Below are positions 6,620 through 11,406 of a stretch of 11,406 nucleotides of DNA, piece by piece. Source of the stretch: Bacteroidales bacterium UBA5072 (GTDB taxonomy: Bacteria > Bacteroidota > Bacteroidia > Bacteroidales > UBA10428). The notes beneath the pieces are model-generated. The model was not told where the DNA came from, searched no databases, and saw only the letters and a list, made by a program, of their open reading frames with translations. Where the stretch lies: the NCBI GenBank assembly GCA_002415855.1, contig DIAS01000042.1, forward strand, positions 1 through 11,406. Direction: 5' to 3'. The translations under genes and the position numbers were made by a program. Within the stretch, counting starts at the first letter, position 1, and each line of letters begins with the position of its first letter.

Positions 6620-7567
6620 ATGAGAATAGCTGTCATAGATCTTGGAACCAATACTTTTAACCTGCTGATCGTTGAAACAAAAGACGACCAGACTTACCAG
6701 ATTGTTTACAACAACAAATTGCCCGTTAAGCTGGGTAAAAGCGGCATAGACAAAAAAGAAATAAGGCCAGATGCTATTACCAGGGGTTTAAACGCTGTTG
6801 ACAGACATTTGCAAACCGTACGCGAATACAAGGCCGAGAAAGTTTTTGCCTTTGCCACCTCGGCGGTTCGGAGTGCCCGGAATGGCGAGCAGTTTGTTAA
6901 AATGATACGACAGCGCTTTAACCTGGAAGTGGAGATCATTAACGGCGATCGCGAGGCCGAGTTGATATATTTCGGTGTCAAACAGGCGGTCAGTCTGAAC
7001 CAGGGAAAGGTGCTGATCCTGGATATTGGCGGTGGCAGCAATGAATTTATCATTGCCGATCATGAAAACATTTACTGGAAGAAAAGTTATCCTCTGGGTG
7101 TTGCACGACTGCTGGCCAAATTCAAACCCTCAGATCCGATATCCATTGAAGAAATAGAGTTCATTTCCAATTATCTTGAAGAAAGACTCTCCGATTTGTT
7201 TGAAGAATTTAAAAAGCATAAGATCTCAACCCTGGTGGGAGCTTCCGGATCATTCGAGACCATTGCGGCCATGATCAGGGCTGATGATCCGAATTTTGAA
7301 TCCGAAACCGGCATCATCCCCGAAGCGGTGAGTATTGATCTGACCGATTTTGAAAACCTCTACCAGAAACTGATCAATTCCACACTGAAGGAGCGCAAGC
7401 AGATGAAGGGTCTGGAAACCATGCGTTTGGAAATGATCGTTGTGGCAACCCTGATCGTGAAGTTCATTTTGCAGAAACTGAAGCTCCAGCAACTGATTCA
7501 ATCCAATTTCGCCCTGAAAGAAGGGGTTGTGTATGAATTGATGAACCTCAAGCCGGCTACGCTTTAA
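6620..7567 (+). CDS. Ppx/GppA family phosphatase (exopolyphosphatase / pppGpp phosphohydrolase)
   Basis: This 315-residue cytoplasmic enzyme has the actin/Hsp70-like two-lobed fold of the Ppx/GppA family. The first phosphate-binding loop is DLGTNTF (7-13), ATSAVR is at 79-84, the catalytic-glutamate region is GDREAEL (109-115), and the second phosphate loop is DIGGGSNEF (135-143). It is the short, single-catalytic-domain form, lacking the extra C-terminal helical domains of the roughly 500-residue E. coli proteins. It should hydrolyse polyphosphate termini or the 5' gamma-phosphate of pppGpp, linking it to phosphate storage or the stringent response; sequence alone does not decide between the two. 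The next gene begins 12 bases downstream on the same strand, so they are probably co-transcribed. Confidence 0.92.
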   Translation: MRIAVIDLGTNTFNLLIVETKDDQTYQIVYNNKLPVKLGKSGIDKKEIRPDAITRGLNAVDRHLQTVREYKAEKVFAFATSAVRSARNGEQFVKMIRQRFNLEVEIINGDREAELIYFGVKQAVSLNQGKVLILDIGGGSNEFIIADHENIYWKKSYPLGVARLLAKFKPSDPISIEEIEFISNYLEERLSDLFEEFKKHKISTLVGASGSFETIAAMIRADDPNFESETGIIPEAVSIDLTDFENLYQKLINSTLKERKQMKGLETMRLEMIVVATLIVKFILQKLKLQQLIQSNFALKEGVVYELMNLKPATL

Positions 7568-7579
7568 CTGTTAATTCCC

Positions 7580-8746
7580 ATGGCTAACATTCTGGTCATC
7601 GATGATGAAAAAAGCATCCGCAATACGTTGCAGGAAGTGCTGGAATATGAAAATCATAAAGTTGATGTAGCCACTAACGGCAGTGAGGGGATTGACTTGT
7701 TTGACAAAGGAGAATACGATATCGTGCTTTGTGATATAAAAATGCCCGGCATGGATGGCATTGAAGTCCTTGAAAAACTGCATGAGCAGTGCCATGACGT
7801 GCCCATCATCATGATCTCGGGGCACGGCAACATTGATACGGCTGTAGAAGCCATTAAAAAAGGAGCCTACGATTTTATTGAAAAGCCGCTTGACCTGAAC
7901 CGCCTGCTCGTTACCATGCGTAATGCCACAGAGCGTAATGAGCTGGTCACAGAAACCAAGGTCTTGAAACGCAGGATCAGCAAGACTTATGATATTGTGG
8001 GAGAATCCGAGACAATCATTAAAGTAAAAGACATGATCGAACGCGTGGCACCGACAGATGCACGTGTGCTGATCACCGGCGACAACGGCACAGGCAAGGA
8101 ACTGGTAGCTCGTTGGCTGCATGAGAAAAGCCAGCGTGCCTCCATGCCTTTTGTTGAAGTCAATTGTGCCGCAATTCCTTCGGAGCTCATTGAAAGTGAG
8201 TTGTTCGGTCATGAGAAAGGGGCATTTACATCAGCCATCAAGCAGCGTAAAGGCAAATTCGAACAGGCTCATGGAGGAACACTTTTCCTGGATGAAGTGG
8301 GCGACATGAGCCTGTCGGCACAAGCCAAGGTACTGCGGGCCCTGCAGGAGCACAAGATAACACGGGTGGGCAGCGACAAGGACATCGAGGTGGATGTACG
8401 CGTAATTACCGCCACCAACAAGAACCTGAAAGATGAGATCATTCTGAAGAACTTCAGGGAGGACCTTTACCACCGGTTGTCGGTTATCATCATCCATGTA
8501 CCCTCACTGAACGACAGGATCGACGACATTCCGTTACTGGCAGAGCATTTTAATGAGCAGATCTCCGCGGAATACGGCCGGCCAAAAATGACGATCCTTC
8601 CGGAGGCAATCTCTGAACTGAAAAAAATTAACTGGACCGGTAACATCCGTGAATTCAGGAATGTGCTGGAGCGGTTGATCATTTTGTGCGACAAAGAAAT
8701 TGACGGAAAGGATGTCGTTGCATTTGCCCAACCCATCCGATCCTGA
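7580..8746 (+). CDS. NtrC-type response regulator with sigma-54-interaction AAA+ domain, no HTH
   Basis: The receiver domain (1-120) has Asp8/Asp9, phosphoacceptor Asp52, Ser80 and Lys102, so all phosphorylation residues are present. A linker leads into the AAA+ domain (about 138-375): Walker A GDNGTGKE (167-174), the sigma-54 contact loop as GAFTSA (214-219) rather than GAFTGA, Walker B LFLDEVGD (235-242), arginine-finger region FREDLYHRL (292-300), and sensor II GNIREFRN (354-361). At 388 residues the protein stops just after the AAA+ lid, so the C-terminal Fis-type helix-turn-helix of classical NtrC proteins is missing. I recall similar short regulators with a GSFTSA or GAFTSA loop in other Bacteroidota, so this is probably a lineage trait rather than damage. 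No kinase gene is adjacent. It may act from solution or as an ATPase with another partner. Confidence 0.92.
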   Translation: MANILVIDDEKSIRNTLQEVLEYENHKVDVATNGSEGIDLFDKGEYDIVLCDIKMPGMDGIEVLEKLHEQCHDVPIIMISGHGNIDTAVEAIKKGAYDFIEKPLDLNRLLVTMRNATERNELVTETKVLKRRISKTYDIVGESETIIKVKDMIERVAPTDARVLITGDNGTGKELVARWLHEKSQRASMPFVEVNCAAIPSELIESELFGHEKGAFTSAIKQRKGKFEQAHGGTLFLDEVGDMSLSAQAKVLRALQEHKITRVGSDKDIEVDVRVITATNKNLKDEIILKNFREDLYHRLSVIIIHVPSLNDRIDDIPLLAEHFNEQISAEYGRPKMTILPEAISELKKINWTGNIREFRNVLERLIILCDKEIDGKDVVAFAQPIRS

Positions 8747-8750
8747 TCGG
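8737..8750. repeat. Perfect 14-base inverted repeat across the regulator stop codon
   Basis: CCGATC-CT-GATCGG spans the last codons and the TGA stop of the response regulator. It is a six-base-pair stem with a two-base loop and no T-run after it, so it is a poor intrinsic terminator. It may be a chance palindrome or part of an mRNA 3'-end structure. Confidence 0.35.
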
Positions 8751-8802
8751 GGTCGTTCGACTGATTATAAGCTGGAACATCGCGAAATAACTGAATTACA
8801 GT

Positions 8803-8828
8803 GTCATCCTGAGCAGAGTCGAAGGATA
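8803..8828. repeat. Copy of dispersed intergenic repeat (CATCCTGAGC...GTCGAAGGAT type)
   Basis: The sequence starts GTCATCCTGAGCAGAGTCG and ends GAAGGATA, with ATCCT and AGGAT as outer inverted arms. I recognise it as a short element scattered through intergenic regions of many bacterial genomes, familiar because its spurious translations (SFDSAQDD on one strand, CHPEQSRR on the other) recur in gene predictions. It sits in the 184-base gap between the regulator and the GT2 gene. The rest of that gap (8747-8930) is AT-rich toward the GT2 start and holds no gene I can support. Confidence 0.65.
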
Positions 8829-8930
8829 TTCCGAGGATATGAGACGTATCGACAACGCTCAACAAGACTGTCAATGCATTCAAACAGATGGCTGTCGATT
8901 ATAACTGATAATAATTTTTAAATTACCCAA

Positions 8931-9881
8931 ATGGAAACCCCTCTTCCGGTTCTGGGCATTATCGTCCCTTGCTATAATGAAAAGGATATCATTGCGGACA
9001 GCATTGTAAAGCTCCTGGAACTCATCAGGCAATTTACCGGCTCAGGGATTATTGACGGGAAAAGTTTCCTTGCAGTTGTTGATGACCGAAGCCGAGACAA
9101 TTCATGGGATATCATCAGGGAGATGTCTTCCCGGCACAGGGAGCTAAAGGCCATAAGACTCGCTGCTAACAGGGGACATCAATATGCCTTGCTGGCAGGA
9201 TTACTGGAGTATTCCGAAGTTACAGATTGTCTGATATCTGTTGATGCTGACCTGCAGGATGATATTGGGGTCATTGCCAAGATGATTGAAAAATTCAGGC
9301 AGGGAAATGACATTGTATTTGGCGTCAGGAACAAACGCAAGCCGGATGCGGCATTCAAAAGGGCCACCGCATACGGATTCTACCGTCTGATGAACCTTTT
9401 CGGGGTCAATGTATTGCATAACCATGCTGATTTTCGGTTGACAAGCCGCCGGATCAATGTGGAACTAAAAGAATTTTCCGAAGTAAACCTGTTTCTGCGG
9501 GGTATCTTCCCATTTATGGGGTTCAATACCGCCGTGGTCTATTATGACCGCAGGGAGAGACTGGGAGGTAAATCAAAATATCCGTTCCGGCGCATGGTTT
9601 CTCTTGCCCTCGATGGTATCACCTCGTTCAGCACTGTACCACTCAGGTTTATTACCTTCATTGGTTTCCTGGTTTTCATCATTTGTCTTTTTCTTATGGG
9701 ATATGCACTGTGGGCGTATCTGACACACCGGACCATTGCCGGATGGTTCTCCACGGTACTTCCGTTCTACTTTCTCGGTGGTGTGCAGATATTGTGTATA
9801 GGCATTCTGGGAGAATACCTGGGAAAAATATACAAGGAAGTAAAAAGAAGACCGCGCTTTACGGTTGATGAAAGGATTTAG
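8931..9881 (+). CDS. Family 2 glycosyltransferase, DPM1/GtrB-like polyprenyl-phosphate glycosyltransferase
   Basis: This 316-residue protein has a cytosolic GT-A domain followed by two C-terminal TM helices (about 241-263 and 272-296), the GtrB/DPM1-like layout. The nucleotide-sugar site is visible as PCYNE (13-17), VDDRSRDNSW (50-59) and the metal-binding DADLQD (105-110). The acceptor-side signature appears as NHADFRL (164-170) and, further on, ERLGGKSKY (209-217). Such enzymes transfer a sugar from a nucleotide donor to undecaprenyl or dolichyl phosphate on the inner membrane face; which sugar is not evident. The usual VDDGS reads VDDRS here. The gene's 3' end overlaps the convergent GT39-type gene by 23 bases. 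That neighbour belongs to a class that uses polyprenyl-phosphate sugars, which supports a shared envelope-glycosylation role. Confidence 0.92.
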   Translation: METPLPVLGIIVPCYNEKDIIADSIVKLLELIRQFTGSGIIDGKSFLAVVDDRSRDNSWDIIREMSSRHRELKAIRLAANRGHQYALLAGLLEYSEVTDCLISVDADLQDDIGVIAKMIEKFRQGNDIVFGVRNKRKPDAAFKRATAYGFYRLMNLFGVNVLHNHADFRLTSRRINVELKEFSEVNLFLRGIFPFMGFNTAVVYYDRRERLGGKSKYPFRRMVSLALDGITSFSTVPLRFITFIGFLVFIICLFLMGYALWAYLTHRTIAGWFSTVLPFYFLGGVQILCIGILGEYLGKIYKEVKRRPRFTVDERI

Positions 9882-11376
9882 TAGTCGCCCTGATCTGAAT
9901 GACAAGTACAGGAGCGTTTTGATAAACCTCGACATACGACCAGTCTTTTATTTTTTCAAGAACACTTTCCTGTGAGAGCATTACATAATCACCCGGCTGA
10001 CATGATTCTATAGGTTTTAAAACGGTATTTATGTCGTTTAGGTATTCATTCCGTTCGGTATAAAACTGCAAATGCCCGGGGTAGCCTTCGAACACGACAA
10101 CCAGTTCATTGCCTCCCAAACCGGGAATCCCCCGTATATTTCCCAGTGCATGGCACATGGAATAAATCTCAGTGTCCCACGGGAATTCTGTGGTCCGTTT
10201 TACTTTCTCCACAATGATGATCCCGGGCAAAAGAAACAGGGCCGGCAACAAAAGAAAAATCACATGGTTTCCCAGCACGGGAATTCTTGCCATGACAGGT
10301 TTCAGATATTGGAGCAACCATACGAGGAAGTATGCGGTGAAGGCAGCCAGCAGGGGCAGAATGGGCCCGTCGTACCATAAATTATAAGTGCCTGCCGAAA
10401 TTATTGCCAGATATACCAGTATGTTGATCAAAAGATACAGTGGAAGGTTCTGTTTCTGCTTTCTGTACCACCATGGCAGGATGATCAACGCCGGTACCAG
10501 GAAGACAATCCAATAGGAAAACCTTTCCTTTGCCAGGTTCCTGATATAGTAGCAGCCCGGTTCTTTAAGAAATGCACTATGGGTATTCAGATAGCGGGGG
10601 AGCAGCTCACCTGACCAGACTGCCTTTAAATATCCCGGCTGCATGGTTTCACGCAAGGTATAATAACCTGCGCCGATAAGAACCACACCAACCAGGCAGG
10701 CATAGAACGTTTTATTCAGAAACAGTCTTTTTTGCCTGCCATATACAAACGTCATGATCAGCAGACCAGGCAGGATCATGAACACGGCTATGCTTTTGGT
10801 TAGAATGGCCAGAACAATCAGGACGGCAAGTGTTATCAGCTTCCGGTTAACATTTTGGTTGCTTACCAGGAATTCATAGTACAACAGTATGATCATGCTG
10901 GTGAACAGCACAAGTAGTGAATCGTGATCGCCGGTCCGGGCCATGTGCCTGTCGATATACCCCTGCGTAGTGACAAGGATCAGCGCGGCAAGGTATCCTG
11001 TCAACCGGTTATTGGGCATCCGGCTGAAAAACCGGATCAGGAAGATGACCGTCAGCAAAGCGGCAAAGGCCGAAGGCAATCTTATGGCCAGTTCATTCAT
11101 GCCAACCAGCTTTATGAACATAACCTGCAACCAGATCAGGAGAGGTGGCTTGACATCGAAAAAGTCGGGTACGCCGTCGAAATATCGTACAATGAAGTTA
11201 TGATTACGGTACATTTCAACCGCCGATACAGCATTGCGGGCTTCATCCCATTGCCGTATGGCCAGGGAATCCAACCGGTAAAACAGGGGGAAGCTGCACA
11301 GGGACAGCACTGCGATGACTTCAATGAATCGCTTCAGCCTCGGCGAAGCCTTAATTTCCTGCCCGTAATGTCTCAT
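9859..11376 (-). CDS. GT39/ArnT-like integral membrane glycosyltransferase (GT-C fold)
   Basis: This 505-residue protein has a dozen or so hydrophobic helices and a soluble C-terminal tail of about 100 residues. After the first helix, a large extracytoplasmic loop carries the acidic GT-C motif WDEAR (43-47), followed by KPPLLIW (76-82) and RLPSA (99-103). A second motif, ARTGDHDS, is at 146-153. This pattern is typical of the PMT/ArnT-like GT39/GT83 group, which moves a sugar from polyprenyl phosphate to lipid A, protein or another envelope acceptor on the periplasmic side. The acceptor cannot be assigned. Only 30 bases lie upstream before the window edge, so its promoter is not seen. It converges with the GT2 gene, and their coding ends overlap at 9859-9881. 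Confidence 0.9.
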   Translation of the reverse strand: MRHYGQEIKASPRLKRFIEVIAVLSLCSFPLFYRLDSLAIRQWDEARNAVSAVEMYRNHNFIVRYFDGVPDFFDVKPPLLIWLQVMFIKLVGMNELAIRLPSAFAALLTVIFLIRFFSRMPNNRLTGYLAALILVTTQGYIDRHMARTGDHDSLLVLFTSMIILLYYEFLVSNQNVNRKLITLAVLIVLAILTKSIAVFMILPGLLIMTFVYGRQKRLFLNKTFYACLVGVVLIGAGYYTLRETMQPGYLKAVWSGELLPRYLNTHSAFLKEPGCYYIRNLAKERFSYWIVFLVPALIILPWWYRKQKQNLPLYLLINILVYLAIISAGTYNLWYDGPILPLLAAFTAYFLVWLLQYLKPVMARIPVLGNHVIFLLLPALFLLPGIIIVEKVKRTTEFPWDTEIYSMCHALGNIRGIPGLGGNELVVVFEGYPGHLQFYTERNEYLNDINTVLKPIESCQPGDYVMLSQESVLEKIKDWSYVEVYQNAPVLVIQIRATTKSFHQP

Positions 11377-11406
11377 CCCGTTGTGGTGTCGAATCCGGCT
11401 TATTGA

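Noticed and set aside
8467..8883. 138-codon minus-strand open frame containing SFDSAQDD
   Set aside because: It is antisense to the regulator, and the SFDSAQDD peptide is the known spurious translation of the dispersed repeat at 8803-8828.
8931..9881. VDDRS in place of VDDGS in the GT2 donor site as a sign of inactivation
   Set aside because: Both acidic residues and the DxD motif are intact, and this Gly position varies in GT2 enzymes, so loss of activity is not supported.
10924..11406. 160-codon open frame on the plus strand running to the window end
   Set aside because: It lies antisense to the well-supported GT39 gene, is rich in Gln, Pro and Arg, and has no family features.

Overview
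The window looks like a chromosomal segment of a Bacteroidota (Bacteroidales-like) bacterium. The clues are the family assignments: a paired DUF4162-type ABC exporter, a short NtrC-type regulator carrying a GAFTSA loop, a compact Ppx/GppA protein and a TlpA-like thioredoxin lipoprotein. Ribosome binding sites are mostly weak and AT-rich, and GC content is moderate. Phylum placement is inference from protein character, not from a database search. Most of the window is ordinary core genome. I see no phage, transposon, CRISPR array, rRNA or tRNA.

Layout. Positions 1-92 are the last codons of a gene that reads like L-serine ammonia-lyase. A 12-TM MFS transporter follows (123-1352). Next comes about 380 bases without a convincing gene (1353-1731), holding a 44-codon ORF with a strong ribosome binding site and a stretch that resembles decayed coding sequence. 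A thioredoxin-fold lipoprotein is at 1732-2286. A 158-base spacer then carries a well-spaced sigma-54-type promoter overlapped by an inverted repeat, and leads into grpE (2445-3017) and dnaJ (3027-4187), the two co-chaperones of DnaK. Next is a two-gene ABC-2 exporter (4236-5177 and 5170-6558, overlapping by 8 bases), then a Ppx/GppA phosphatase (6620-7567) followed after 12 bases by a sigma-54-type response regulator without a DNA-binding domain (7580-8746). A 184-base spacer containing a copy of a dispersed repeat separates this from a DPM1/GtrB-like polyprenyl-phosphate glycosyltransferase (8931-9881). A GT39-type membrane glycosyltransferase on the minus strand (9859-11376) converges on it, and the two coding 3' ends overlap by 23 bases.

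How the parts fit. GrpE and DnaJ form a chaperone unit whose upstream signals suggest stress-responsive sigma-54 control. The ABC ATPase and permease form one exporter. The GT2 and GT39 proteins make biochemical sense as donor-maker and donor-user in envelope glycosylation. The regulator has no kinase gene beside it. The most interesting points are the sigma-54 promoter plus palindrome in front of grpE-dnaJ, the regulator with GAFTSA in place of GAFTGA and no helix-turn-helix domain, and the unexplained 1353-1731 stretch. I did not find a clear, wholly new multi-gene system.
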